Origin: Rothia sp. P100
GTDB taxonomy: Bacteria; Actinomycetota; Actinomycetes; Actinomycetales; Micrococcaceae
Direction of reading: 5' to 3'
Length of the DNA: 64,000 bases
Assembly (NCBI RefSeq): GCF_023712425.1
Contig: NZ_JAMAYG010000001.1
Span: 1,009,395-1,073,394, forward strand
How positions within the stretch are numbered: position 1 is the first letter of the stretch; the number at the start of each line of letters is the position of its first letter. The translations under genes were made by a program, and so were the position numbers. Shown one piece after another: positions 17,641-25,547 of the stretch. Below the pieces are notes generated by a model. That model ran no database searches, was not told the DNA's origin, and was given only the letters and a program-made list of their open reading frames with translations.

Positions 17641-19158
17641 TTAGAGGTCAGCGGGTGGGTTGTCAGCCAGCCAGGTAGTGAATTTTTCCTTCCAGATGCC
17701 GGTGGGTGGGAAGAGCCCGTCCACAGGGTTGCCTTCTGCCACACGCTCGGCGACCCAGGCGTCCTCGTGTTCCTTGGCGTAGGCGGCCTCGGCAACTTCA
17801 AGTGCCAGGTGCGGGGGGATCACGATAACGCCATCATCATCGCCCACAATAATGTCACCGGGGAGCACGGTGGCGTTGCCGCAGGCGACTGCCACATCAT
17901 ATTCCCAGGGCACGTGCTTGCGGCCCAGGACGGCGGGGTGGGCACCCTGCGTGAAGACGGGTAGGCCGATTTCCTTGACCGCCGCGTAGTCGCGTACACC
18001 GCCGTCGGTCACCACGCCGGCAGCGCCGCGGCCCTTGGCGCGTAGGGCAAGGATGTCACCCAGTGTGCCCGAGCCGCTTTCACCGCGGGCTTCAATCACA
18101 ATCACTTCGCCTTCGCCCACTGCGTCAAAGCAGCGCTTCTGGGCGTTGTAGCCGCCGCCGTGGTGTGTGAAGAGGTCTTCACGGTTGGGCACGAAGCGTA
18201 GGGTTTTGGCGGTGCCGACCATAATAGTGCCGGGGGTCTGAGGGTAGACGCCCTCAATGACCACGTTATTCAGACCGCGAGCGCGTAGCTGAGCTGAGAG
18301 CCCTGCGGTGGGCACTGCGGTGAGCAGGCGGCGCAGGCGGTCGGTGAGCACGGGTTCTTCTTCTGCGACCGGGGGCAGGCCAGCAGCTTCGCGGGATCCC
18401 CAAGCTTCTTCGGTCTGCTTTTCGTCGGTGGCGGGCAGGGTGCCCAGGGCGGGGTCGAAGTCGCCGGGGCCTTCGATGACGTGGGTCATCAGGCGGCCGG
18501 AGGTGGGTGCACCCGGTGCTACGGGGGCGTCCACTTCAACTTCTACGGTGTCACCGGGGGCGATGACGGATGAGCCTGCCGGGGTTCCAGTGAGGATGAC
18601 GTCGCCGGTTTCCAGGGTCATGTGCTGGGAGAGGTCAGCGACGAACTGAGAGAGGGGGAAAATCATGTTCGCCGGTTCGGTGACGTCTTCTTGCACTAGT
18701 TGCCCGTTGACCCAGGTGCGTACGCGTAGCTGGTCTTCGGTGATGGTGCGGGCGTCGATGAGGCCGGGGCCCAGGGGGGTGTAGCCGTCGCGCCCCTTGG
18801 AGCGTACGTTGGAGCCTTTATCTGCCGGGCGGTAGTCATAGATACCCAGGTCGTTGGAGGCGGTGACGGCGGCGACGTGATCCCAGGCTGTGTCTGCGCT
18901 GACGCGGCGGGCGGGCTTGCCAATAACCAGGGCGATTTCACCTTCGAAGGCCAGCAGTTCGGTGCCTGCCGGGCGTTCAACAGTGGCACCGGAACCCGCC
19001 AGGGAGCTGGTGGGCTTCAGGAAATAGGAAGGTTGGGAGGGGCGGCGCCCGCGCTGGGCTGCACGTGATTCGTAGGCAACGTGAACCGCAATGATTTTGC
19101 CGGGGGTAACCGGGACGACAGCGGCGTCTTTGCCGGTTGCCTTGGGTGCTTCAGTCAT
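17641..19158 (-). CDS. fused FAH hydrolase-RraA protein (HpaG-like decarboxylase/isomerase candidate)
   Basis: 505 residues from ATG 19158 (GAGGAG upstream). Residues about 20-250 are a fumarylacetoacetate-hydrolase fold: LAFEGEIALVIGKPAR with metal Glu residues, GYTPLGPGL and DVILTGTPAGSSVIAPGD. After a charged linker, residues about 285-495 form an RraA/HMG-aldolase-like domain with GGGYNAQKRCFDAV, GDILALRAKGRGAAGVV and TDGGVRDYAAVKEIGLPVF. HpaG normally has two FAH halves, decarboxylase and isomerase; here the second is replaced. No separate HpaF isomerase is seen. The protein is therefore the best candidate for the decarboxylation and perhaps isomerisation between HpaE and HpaH. First gene of the minus-strand hpa operon. 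Confidence 0.85.
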   Translation of the reverse strand: MTEAPKATGKDAAVVPVTPGKIIAVHVAYESRAAQRGRRPSQPSYFLKPTSSLAGSGATVERPAGTELLAFEGEIALVIGKPARRVSADTAWDHVAAVTASNDLGIYDYRPADKGSNVRSKGRDGYTPLGPGLIDARTITEDQLRVRTWVNGQLVQEDVTEPANMIFPLSQFVADLSQHMTLETGDVILTGTPAGSSVIAPGDTVEVEVDAPVAPGAPTSGRLMTHVIEGPGDFDPALGTLPATDEKQTEEAWGSREAAGLPPVAEEEPVLTDRLRRLLTAVPTAGLSAQLRARGLNNVVIEGVYPQTPGTIMVGTAKTLRFVPNREDLFTHHGGGYNAQKRCFDAVGEGEVIVIEARGESGSGTLGDILALRAKGRGAAGVVTDGGVRDYAAVKEIGLPVFTQGAHPAVLGRKHVPWEYDVAVACGNATVLPGDIIVGDDDGVIVIPPHLALEVAEAAYAKEHEDAWVAERVAEGNPVDGLFPPTGIWKEKFTTWLADNPPADL

Positions 19159-19194
19159 GAAGGCTCCTCATTAAGCTCTTGAATCTGATTCCAA

Positions 19195-19206
19195 ATCGTA
19201 TATCAT
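19195..19206. promoter_or_regulatory. candidate GntR operator in the hpa divergent promoter
   Basis: ATCGTATATCAT lies 37 bases before the fused FAH-RraA gene start, in the 117-base gap to the GlcD-type oxidase gene. It differs by one base from the near-palindrome ATCGTATATGAT at 20816-20827. GTATA-centred sites are typical for FCD-type GntR regulators. Confidence 0.55.
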
Positions 19207-19275
19207 TTTCTTACACTAGCAAAGTAACTCACATCACAGCAATAGAGCGCACGGAAAAATCTTGAGAAGGCACCC

Positions 19276-20619
19276 ATGACCAGTGATATCACCACCCTCA
19301 TCAAACACCTTAGGTGCCCAGCACTGACCAGCGATGATGATATAGCCCCCTATCTGACAGACGCCTCCCAAGCGGCGTCCGGGCGCCCGCTGGCGGTTTT
19401 TCTCCCTCGCACCACCGCCGATACATCTGCAATCCTGCACCTTGCAAGCGCCCACCAGCTACCAGTTTCGGTGCGAGGGGCAGGCACCGGTCTAGCGGGC
19501 GGGGCAGCAGCCTACGATGGTGGGCTAGTCATCAGCACCGAAGCCATGACCGAGCTGAGCATCGACGCCGCCGGGCGGCTTGCCGACGTCCAGCCTGGCG
19601 TCCTGACCGCCACCCTAGATGCCGCCGCCCAGGCACAAGGGCTCTTCTTTGCCCCGGACCCCGCCAGCGCCACCACCTCAACCGTGGGCGGCAACATCGC
19701 CACCAACGCCGGTGGGCTGCGCTGCCTGGCGCACGGGGTGACCGCGGATTCGGTAGCAGCCCTTGAGGTGGTACTAGCCAGCGGGGAGGTCATTCAGACA
19801 GGTGCGCGGACCATCAAGAACGTTGCCGGGCTCAACCTGACCCCACTTTTTGTGGGGTCTGAGGGCACTCTGGGCGTCATCACCCGCGCAACCGTACGCC
19901 TCAAACCCCTCCCAGAGGGCACCCCCTACACCTTTGCCGCCTCCTACGACTCCCTAGAGGACGCCGGCACAGCGGTGCTGGCTCTCACCAAGAGTGGGCT
20001 GAATTTAGAGAGCCTGGAGTTGATCGACCACACCATCGTGCAACTCATTAATAAGCACCACGGGGCGGGGCTCACCGCACCGGGTGCCGGACTGTTGATG
20101 GGTCTCTGCACCGGAACCAGTGCTCAGACAGACGCCGCACAGGCAGCAAGCATATGCGCCGAACAGGGAGCTAGTTTCACCGAGACAGCAGAAGGTCTCT
20201 CCCTCATGGAAGCCCGCAGGCTGGTCTTTAGCTCCATCTACCCCGAAGGTTTCACGGTATTGGGGGACGCTGGCGTCCCGGTGCCTCAACTACCGCACTT
20301 CATACGGCGCATTCAGGAGATTTCCGAAGCTACCAGCAGACCCGTGCTCATTACCGCCCACGCCGGGGATGGTAATCTACACCCCAGTGTCTACGCGGGC
20401 GCCCAGGGTGAGGAAACCGAGTCCGCCGAGGCGGTTCTGGCACAGATTTCTGCTGTAGCCCTGGAACTGGGTGGCACGGTGACTGGCGAGCACGGCATAG
20501 GTTCAGCAAAACTGCACGCCCTGGAAGAGCAACTAACCCCGGCAACCCTTGCCGCCGGACGCGCTATCAAAGCAGCCCTAGACCCGGCGGGTATTCTGAC
20601 CCCGGGGCGAGGCATCTAA
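19276..20619 (+). CDS. FAD-linked 2-hydroxyacid oxidase/dehydrogenase (GlcD family)
   Basis: 447 residues from ATG 19276 (GAGAAGG upstream). PCMH-type FAD domain: VSVRGAGTGLAGGAA, ASATTSTVGGNIATNAGGLR and GSEGTLGVITRATVRL. The C-terminal cap has the metal/substrate ligands in ITAHAGDGNLHPS and TGEHGIGSAKL. The family oxidises glycolate, D-lactate, D-2-hydroxyglutarate or aryl-2-hydroxyacids. It is divergent from the hpa operon and followed by an aromatic hydroxylase, which suggests an aromatic hydroxyacid such as a hydroxymandelate or hydroxyphenyllactate (speculation). No iron-sulfur partner subunit lies beside it. Confidence 0.85.
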   Translation: MTSDITTLIKHLRCPALTSDDDIAPYLTDASQAASGRPLAVFLPRTTADTSAILHLASAHQLPVSVRGAGTGLAGGAAAYDGGLVISTEAMTELSIDAAGRLADVQPGVLTATLDAAAQAQGLFFAPDPASATTSTVGGNIATNAGGLRCLAHGVTADSVAALEVVLASGEVIQTGARTIKNVAGLNLTPLFVGSEGTLGVITRATVRLKPLPEGTPYTFAASYDSLEDAGTAVLALTKSGLNLESLELIDHTIVQLINKHHGAGLTAPGAGLLMGLCTGTSAQTDAAQAASICAEQGASFTETAEGLSLMEARRLVFSSIYPEGFTVLGDAGVPVPQLPHFIRRIQEISEATSRPVLITAHAGDGNLHPSVYAGAQGEETESAEAVLAQISAVALELGGTVTGEHGIGSAKLHALEEQLTPATLAAGRAIKAALDPAGILTPGRGI

Positions 20620-20659
20620 GGAACGCCCATCTCACCAGAGTGACCAGAGGTTGTACCAC

Positions 20660-20721
20660 GGTGACCAGATTTCTCATCTGGCCAGAAAACATGCGGCTCG
20701 ATGAGAAAAAATCCGGTCACC
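20660..20721. terminator. interrupted hairpin downstream of the GlcD-type gene
   Basis: GGTGACC, GATTT and CTCATC on the left pair with GATGAG, AAATC and GGTCACC on the right; small bulges separate the three helices. It begins 40 bases after the stop codon at 20619 and sits in the 276-base gap before the hydroxylase gene. The tract behind it is only CTCTTGCT, so termination may be partial. Confidence 0.45.
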
Positions 20722-20815
20722 TCTTGCTCGGCATGGGGGCTGTACCCCCTGCCGTACTGGTGCACGCTGTAGGATGCAAAAACAAATGCGATCGACTCTT
20801 GTCACGATTTTGGAC

Positions 20816-20827
20816 ATCGTATATGAT
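20816..20827. promoter_or_regulatory. candidate GntR operator before the flavoprotein hydroxylase gene
   Basis: ATCGTATATGAT matches its own reverse complement at 10 of 12 positions and differs by one base from the site at 19195-19206. It lies 68 bases before the hydroxylase start, where a promoter would be expected. The repeat at both ends of the catabolic block argues for one shared regulator, probably the GntR protein at 16912. Confidence 0.55.
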
Positions 20828-20895
20828 TCAAATCAAGTGTTACCCATCACATACCTGCCGGGTGCAGTGTCGCACCCCGCCCTTCTAGGAGCACC

Positions 20896-22779
20896 ATGCA
20901 TTTTCATCACAACGGCTACGTCTCCCGCGATCCACGCATCCAAGACGCCGCCGGTTACGGCATTGACCGTTCCACCGAACTCCCCGAAACCATGGACGTT
21001 CTCATCGTCGGCTCAGGGCCCGCCGGCATGATCGCTGCAGCCCAACTCTCGCAATTTCCCGAGATTAACACTCGCATCATCGAGCGCCGCAACGGCCGCT
21101 TAGAACTAGGCCAGGCAGACGGCATCCAGGCTCGCTCCGTTGAAACTTTCCAGGCTTTCCGCTTCGCCGAAGAAATCATCCGCGAGGCCTACCACATCAC
21201 CGAAATGAGCTTCTGGAAGCCGGACCCCACCCATCCCGAGAACATCGTGCGCACTGCCCGGCCCATCGACGACCCGCACGACATCAGCGAATTCCCCCAC
21301 CTCATTGTCAACCAGGCGCGCATACTGGATTACTTTGCCGACTTCGCCCTGCGCTCCCCCGGCCGCATCACCCCCGACTACGGCATCGAATTCATCACTC
21401 TCACCGTTAAACAGGGTGAGGAGTACCCCGTCAAGGTCACCCTGCGCCACACCGCCGGTGAACGCGAAGGTGAAGAGCGCACCGTGCGCGCCAAGTACGT
21501 CATTGGGTGCGACGGCGCCCGCTCCGGCGTCCGCAAAGCCATTGGCCGCACTCTTGCCGGGGACGCCTCCAACCACGCTTGGGGTGTTATGGACGTTGTT
21601 GCCAACACCGACTTCCCCGACTGGCGCATGAAGTGTGCAATTAGCTCCAAGAACGGCTCTATTCTGCACATCCCCCGCGAGGGCGGCCACCTGGCCCGTA
21701 TCTACGTTGACCTGGGGGAAGTTCCCTTGAACGACAACCACGCGGTGCGCAACACCCCCATCGAAGAAATCATCAACCGCGCTAACGCCATCTACCATCC
21801 CTACAGTATTGACGTGAAAGACGTTGCCTGGCACTCAGTCTACGAAGTTGGCCACCGCCTCACCGACCACTTTGACGATGTAGACACCGAGGAGCGCGGC
21901 ACCCGCACTCCCCGCGTCTTTATTACCGGGGACGCCTGCCATACCCACTCCGCTAAGGCAGGTCAGGGTATGAACGTCTCCATGCAGGACGGCTTCAATA
22001 TCTCTTGGAAACTAGGGCATGTGCTCAGCGGACGCGCCCCCGAAACCCTGCTGGACACCTACTCCGGAGAGCGCCAGGAAATCGCCAAGAACCTCATTGA
22101 CTTCGATAAAGAGTGGTCAACCCTCATGGCAACCCCGGCAGAGGAACTACCCAGCCCCGAATACCTGGAGGAGTTCTACGTCAAAACTGCCGAGTTCCCT
22201 GCTGGCTTCATGACCGAGTACAAGCCTTCGATGATTACCGGAGGCACCGAGCACCAGAGCCTGGCAACTGGCTACACCGTGGGCAAACGCTTCCGTGCCG
22301 CCCGCGTCAATCGCCGCGAGAACGCCTACCCCCGCTTCTTGGGCCACGACGCTGCCGCCGATGGCCGCTACCGCCTCTACGTTTTTGCCGATGCCGCCCA
22401 CCCCGCGTCCGACGAGTCAAAGGTGAAGGCGCTGAGCGACTTCCTGACTCAGGACGCCCGCTCTCCCTTCATCAAGCACCGGCCAGACGGTTCCGGTTTT
22501 GATACCCGCATCGAGCCCCTGGTCACCTACCAGCATCTGCACACCGAGTTCGAAACCACCGACGCCCCGGCAGCTTTCCGCCCGCTGGTGGGTAGCCGCC
22601 AGGTGGAATACTGGGAGAACATCTACTGCACCCTGCCCGGCGAGGATATCTTTGAACAGCGCGGTATCAGCCGCGAAGGTGCCGTAGTGATTGTGCGCCC
22701 CGACCAGTATGTCGGCGCTGTACTGCCCCTCACCGATTGTGAAGGTATCGCGGACTACTTCGATAGGGTCTTTATCTAA
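20896..22779 (+). CDS. FAD-dependent aromatic hydroxylase (3-hydroxybenzoate 4-hydroxylase/phenol hydroxylase type)
   Basis: 627 residues from ATG 20896 (TAGGAG upstream). Class A flavoprotein monooxygenase: the dinucleotide fold DVLIVGSGPAGMIAAAQL, the DG-type motif GCDGARSGVRKAIG, and VFITGDACHTHSAKAGQGMN for FAD. The last 170 residues match a phenol-hydroxylase dimerisation domain, ending VVIVRPDQYVGAVLPL. MobA-type enzymes of this length hydroxylate 3-hydroxybenzoate to protocatechuate using NADPH and O2. Next to hpaD, it more likely delivers homoprotocatechuate from a hydroxyphenylacetate (inference). Single-gene transcript with its own promoter and terminator. Confidence 0.82.
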   Translation: MHFHHNGYVSRDPRIQDAAGYGIDRSTELPETMDVLIVGSGPAGMIAAAQLSQFPEINTRIIERRNGRLELGQADGIQARSVETFQAFRFAEEIIREAYHITEMSFWKPDPTHPENIVRTARPIDDPHDISEFPHLIVNQARILDYFADFALRSPGRITPDYGIEFITLTVKQGEEYPVKVTLRHTAGEREGEERTVRAKYVIGCDGARSGVRKAIGRTLAGDASNHAWGVMDVVANTDFPDWRMKCAISSKNGSILHIPREGGHLARIYVDLGEVPLNDNHAVRNTPIEEIINRANAIYHPYSIDVKDVAWHSVYEVGHRLTDHFDDVDTEERGTRTPRVFITGDACHTHSAKAGQGMNVSMQDGFNISWKLGHVLSGRAPETLLDTYSGERQEIAKNLIDFDKEWSTLMATPAEELPSPEYLEEFYVKTAEFPAGFMTEYKPSMITGGTEHQSLATGYTVGKRFRAARVNRRENAYPRFLGHDAAADGRYRLYVFADAAHPASDESKVKALSDFLTQDARSPFIKHRPDGSGFDTRIEPLVTYQHLHTEFETTDAPAAFRPLVGSRQVEYWENIYCTLPGEDIFEQRGISREGAVVIVRPDQYVGAVLPLTDCEGIADYFDRVFI

Positions 22780-22799
22780 GCACCCCAGCCTCCCCTAAA

Positions 22800-22841
22800 G
22801 AGCCGGGGCCCGCAGATCACTGCGAGCCCCGGCTCCTTTCA
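22800..22841 (+). terminator. terminator of the flavoprotein hydroxylase gene
   Basis: GAGCCGGGGC (22800-22809) and GCCCCGGCTC (22826-22835) form a 10-bp stem that is extended by CGCAG/CTGCG, followed by CCTTTCAT. It starts 20 bases after the hydroxylase stop and lies between convergent genes. Confidence 0.7.
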
Positions 22842-22857
22842 TCGTTAGGCAATGGTG

Positions 22858-23763
22858 CTAGGCGGTTGCCTCTTCGATAGCATCAAAAAGTTGCTGCTTG
22901 GTCATTCTTGACCTGCCCGGGATGTCCAGCTCTTTAGCCTCTTCGTAGAGTTCTTGACGGGTAAAAACCTCAATGGGGCGACGCTGAGCGGGGGCCTCGG
23001 CGCCCGAGGGGGCGCCGGGGTGCTCAACTTCTTCCAGGTCAGCGACTTCCTCAGCAAACTCCCGGTCGAACTCTGCAAGCGCTAGCTCATCCAGCGGTTC
23101 GACGGGATCTTCAGCATCCACCAGGTCTTCCATTTCATCTAGGTCTACCTCTGGTTCAACCTCTACATCTGCGGAGCTGTACATGTTCTCATCGGGGATA
23201 TCCTCACCCAGAAGGGTCTCAATATCCAGAGAGTTAGTGGCGGCCTTCAGGGGCCCTTGGTTCTCACGCTGAATCTTCTTTTTCTTCTTCTTAGCTTTCT
23301 TAGCCTTTTTAGAGGGTTTAGGCTCTAGCTGCTGTTCGGCAGCTTTTTCAGCGCCTTTTCTGCCGCTTTTCTTGCCAGGCTTCTGGTCCGTTAGCTGCGC
23401 GGCACCCTTAGCGTTTTTAGTATCCTGGTCAGATTTCTTCTCGCCCTTAAGCTTTTCGGCTTTCTTATCAGACTTCTTTGCAGCGCCCTTCTCGGGGCTC
23501 TTGTCAGACTTCTTGGCATTCTCTTCAGCAGCAGACTTGCCCCATATGCCGTCGGTCTTCTGGTAGCCCTTCTTTTTCAGGGCCTCCTTGCCCGCTTTCT
23601 TGGCTTTCTTTTCATCCCCGTGCTGGGCGAGGTGCTTTTTAGTTGCCTGGGCAAAGATTTCTTGCACCTTGCCAGAGGAACGCCGAACGCTCTTGGGGGT
23701 CTTTACCAGAGTCTTCTGGGCGTTCTCTTTCTTAGCCTGGGGTTTCTTGTCCTTCTTGCTCAC
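22858..23763 (-). CDS. lysine-rich protein with ChaB-like N-terminus and Rho-N/SAP-like C-terminus
   Basis: 301 residues from GTG 23763 (AAAGGAG upstream). Residues 25-75 (IFAQATKKHLAQHGDEKKA and GKEALKKKGYQKTDGIWG) resemble the ChaB fold. A very basic low-complexity stretch follows to about residue 165, with runs such as KKAKKAKKKKKK. Next comes a strongly acidic section (EVEPEVDLDEMEDLVDAED). The last 35 residues, FTRQELYEEAKELDIPGRSR onward, look like a Rho N-terminal or SAP helix-extension-helix nucleic-acid module. Binding to DNA or RNA is likely from composition; the cellular job is unknown. Single gene, convergent to the hydroxylase. Confidence 0.7.
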   Translation of the reverse strand: MSKKDKKPQAKKENAQKTLVKTPKSVRRSSGKVQEIFAQATKKHLAQHGDEKKAKKAGKEALKKKGYQKTDGIWGKSAAEENAKKSDKSPEKGAAKKSDKKAEKLKGEKKSDQDTKNAKGAAQLTDQKPGKKSGRKGAEKAAEQQLEPKPSKKAKKAKKKKKKIQRENQGPLKAATNSLDIETLLGEDIPDENMYSSADVEVEPEVDLDEMEDLVDAEDPVEPLDELALAEFDREFAEEVADLEEVEHPGAPSGAEAPAQRRPIEVFTRQELYEEAKELDIPGRSRMTKQQLFDAIEEATA

Positions 23764-23908
23764 GGGGTGCTCCTTTGCGGTGGATGCGCAACCTTGCGCG
23801 GTTTCCTTATCTCCACTCTAATCCTCCCTGAAGCACACCCCAACTTATGACGCGCACCGCTTCGCCCACCTCAAGGTTTGGGGGATCAGCAATCCGCATC
23901 TGCAGGCG

Positions 23909-24484
23909 CTAGGCGCTCACCAACCCCCGCACCATGCCCTCAAGGATGACTTCAAAGCTCTCTTCACTTTGCCCCCCAACCATCACACAGCCACCTGCAA
24001 TTTCGAGAGTCGTTGCCCCGTGGACTGCCGACCAGAAAGCCCAGACGGCCTGCCAGGGGTCCTCTATTTTTAACCTACCCTGAGCATGAATGCGGTGAAC
24101 CGCATCCGCCAAGGGGGCTATCGGCTCCCGGTCAATCTCCTGGGGGCCAAAGTAGCCTCCAAACATCACACTGTAGAGAGCTGGGTTTTCAAGAGACCAC
24201 CGGCGGTAAGCGCGCCCTAGATTCTTGAGGTCTACCAGAACATTCTCGGTACAACCTACCGCTCGCTGTTCGCGCACAAATGAGCCTCGGGCCTCGCGAG
24301 AGACTGCTTCAATCAAGTCTTCTCGGTTTCCAATCAGTGAGTAGATAACTGTCGTAGAAACTCCCACCTTGCGAGCAACCGTCCTTAAAGAAAGGTGGCT
24401 CAAGCCTTCATCGGCAATAATTTGCGCTGCTGCCACGACGATTTTTTGGTGGTACTCAGCTCCATACATAGTTGGTCTTGACAC
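23909..24484 (-). CDS. TetR-family repressor
   Basis: 191 residues from GTG 24484, with a later in-frame ATG at 24469. The GTG has no ribosome site, but TACTCT ends exactly six bases before it, the pattern of a leaderless message. The N-terminal HTH runs IVVAAAQIIADEGLSHLSLR, then VARKVGVSTTVIYSLIGNRE. The C-terminal ligand domain (WSLENPALYSVMFGGYFGP onward) is a TetR_C WHG-like type. It is divergent from a DUF4188 gene, and the palindrome in their short gap is its likely operator. Ligand unknown. Confidence 0.88.
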   Translation of the reverse strand: MSRPTMYGAEYHQKIVVAAAQIIADEGLSHLSLRTVARKVGVSTTVIYSLIGNREDLIEAVSREARGSFVREQRAVGCTENVLVDLKNLGRAYRRWSLENPALYSVMFGGYFGPQEIDREPIAPLADAVHRIHAQGRLKIEDPWQAVWAFWSAVHGATTLEIAGGCVMVGGQSEESFEVILEGMVRGLVSA

Positions 24485-24507
24485 CCCATAAGAGTATCAC
24501 TAGGCTA

Positions 24508-24528
24508 TTTAATAACAGTGTTATTTAA
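24508..24528. promoter_or_regulatory. TetR operator in the divergent gap
   Basis: AATAACAGTGTTATT (24511-24525) is a perfect palindrome about a central base, with near-symmetric AT flanks. It lies in the 71-base gap between the TetR gene and the DUF4188 gene and would overlap both promoters. Confidence 0.7.
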
Positions 24529-24555
24529 ACACTGATGAAGCACAAGGAGAATATC

Positions 24556-25032
24556 GTGCAAGGTCTTAATCTCGGACGTTTTACCTCATCAGCATCGCAA
24601 GATGTCACTGTCTTCATGCTAGGCGTGCGCATTAACTCACCTCTGCGGCCGGATGCTTACGTCCCTGTCATGAGGGCTTATCAGAAGATGGTGAAATACC
24701 TAGAGCAACACCCTGAAACCGGTTTCCTTGGTCAGGAGCTCTGGGTGAAACGCACCATCCTAGCGGTACAGTACTGGGAAAGCCCCGAAGCCTTGCAGGA
24801 TTTCGCTTCACTCACAGAAGCACCCCACGTCCAGGCCTGGCGAAACTTCACCCAGAAAGCCAACCATCATGTAGGCCTATGGCATGAAACCTATCAGGTT
24901 TCTGCGCCAGCTCGCGAAAGCATTTACCTCAATATGCCTAACTTTGGCCTCGGTAAAGCTCTAGGAGTTGAGCCTATCGGCAAAGAAACTTCAACAGCTA
25001 AGCGCCGCATGTCCCGGTGGAACAACAGCTAA
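24556..25032 (+). CDS. DUF4188 / dimeric alpha-beta barrel monooxygenase-like protein
   Basis: 158 residues from GTG 24556, which follows AAGGAG by seven bases; the ATG at 24535 precedes that ribosome site and is less likely. The core VTVFMLGVRINSPLRPDAYV, GFLGQELWVKRTILAVQYW, and HVQAWRNFTQKANHHVGLWHE matches the DUF4188 pattern, related to antibiotic-biosynthesis monooxygenase-like ferredoxin folds. A heme- or small-molecule role is possible but unproven. The TetR neighbour suggests induction by a toxic compound. Confidence 0.72.
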   Translation: MQGLNLGRFTSSASQDVTVFMLGVRINSPLRPDAYVPVMRAYQKMVKYLEQHPETGFLGQELWVKRTILAVQYWESPEALQDFASLTEAPHVQAWRNFTQKANHHVGLWHETYQVSAPARESIYLNMPNFGLGKALGVEPIGKETSTAKRRMSRWNNS

Positions 25033-25042
25033 ACGCAGGTTC

Positions 25043-25459
25043 CTACTGGCCGGGTTTGGACACGCCCTGTTGGGCGTCCTTGGCGGCGTTCGCTTCATCA
25101 ATTTTGCGGGCCAGACGCTCTTTTTCTTCGGCCTCACGACGTTTGGTTTCAGCTTCGCGGCGGGCGCGCGCCTCGGCGTAGAGCTTAGCGGAGGACCGGT
25201 TCACACCGGTGCCCTCACCCAGTGAGGGATCATTGGGCTTCTCCACCAAAATGAGAGTGGCGCACATGACCAGAGTAACCACAAAAACTGCGCCGGCAAC
25301 CGTGAGAGCCAGCACCAGCTGAGGTGCGTTATCGGTGCCGCCGGTCGCAAAAATGAAGGTGCACAAAAAAGCCACTATCGCCAGAACAAAGGCGATGATA
25401 AGGGGCCCGCGCACCTGGGCTTTGAAACCGCGCTCTTCTGAGCCAGGCTTTTGAGTCAC
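25043..25459 (-). CDS. two-helix membrane protein with charged coiled-coil tail
   Basis: 138 residues from GTG 25459 with AGGAGG upstream. Two transmembrane helices occupy about residues 18-40 (GPLIIAFVLAIVAFLCTFIF) and 48-72 (LVLALTVAGAVFVVTLVMC). The cytoplasmic tail (ARARREAETKRREAEEKERL) is a strongly charged probable coiled coil. I do not recognise a family with a known job; similar two-helix proteins are common in actinobacteria. It stands alone, convergent with the DUF4188 gene. Confidence 0.7.
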   Translation of the reverse strand: MTQKPGSEERGFKAQVRGPLIIAFVLAIVAFLCTFIFATGGTDNAPQLVLALTVAGAVFVVTLVMCATLILVEKPNDPSLGEGTGVNRSSAKLYAEARARREAETKRREAEEKERLARKIDEANAAKDAQQGVSKPGQ

Positions 25460-25547
25460 GTCTAATTCCTCCTGAAAATGTGCTCAGACCAGTCTACGGG
25501 GTCAAACTGTTTTTTGCCTGACCGCGGGGACAAGTTGCAGAGGTAAC

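Noticed and set aside
21106..21834. Minus-strand 242-codon frame opposite the flavoprotein hydroxylase
   Set aside because: Low-complexity Gly/Val-rich shadow without ribosome site; the opposite strand has FAD motifs.
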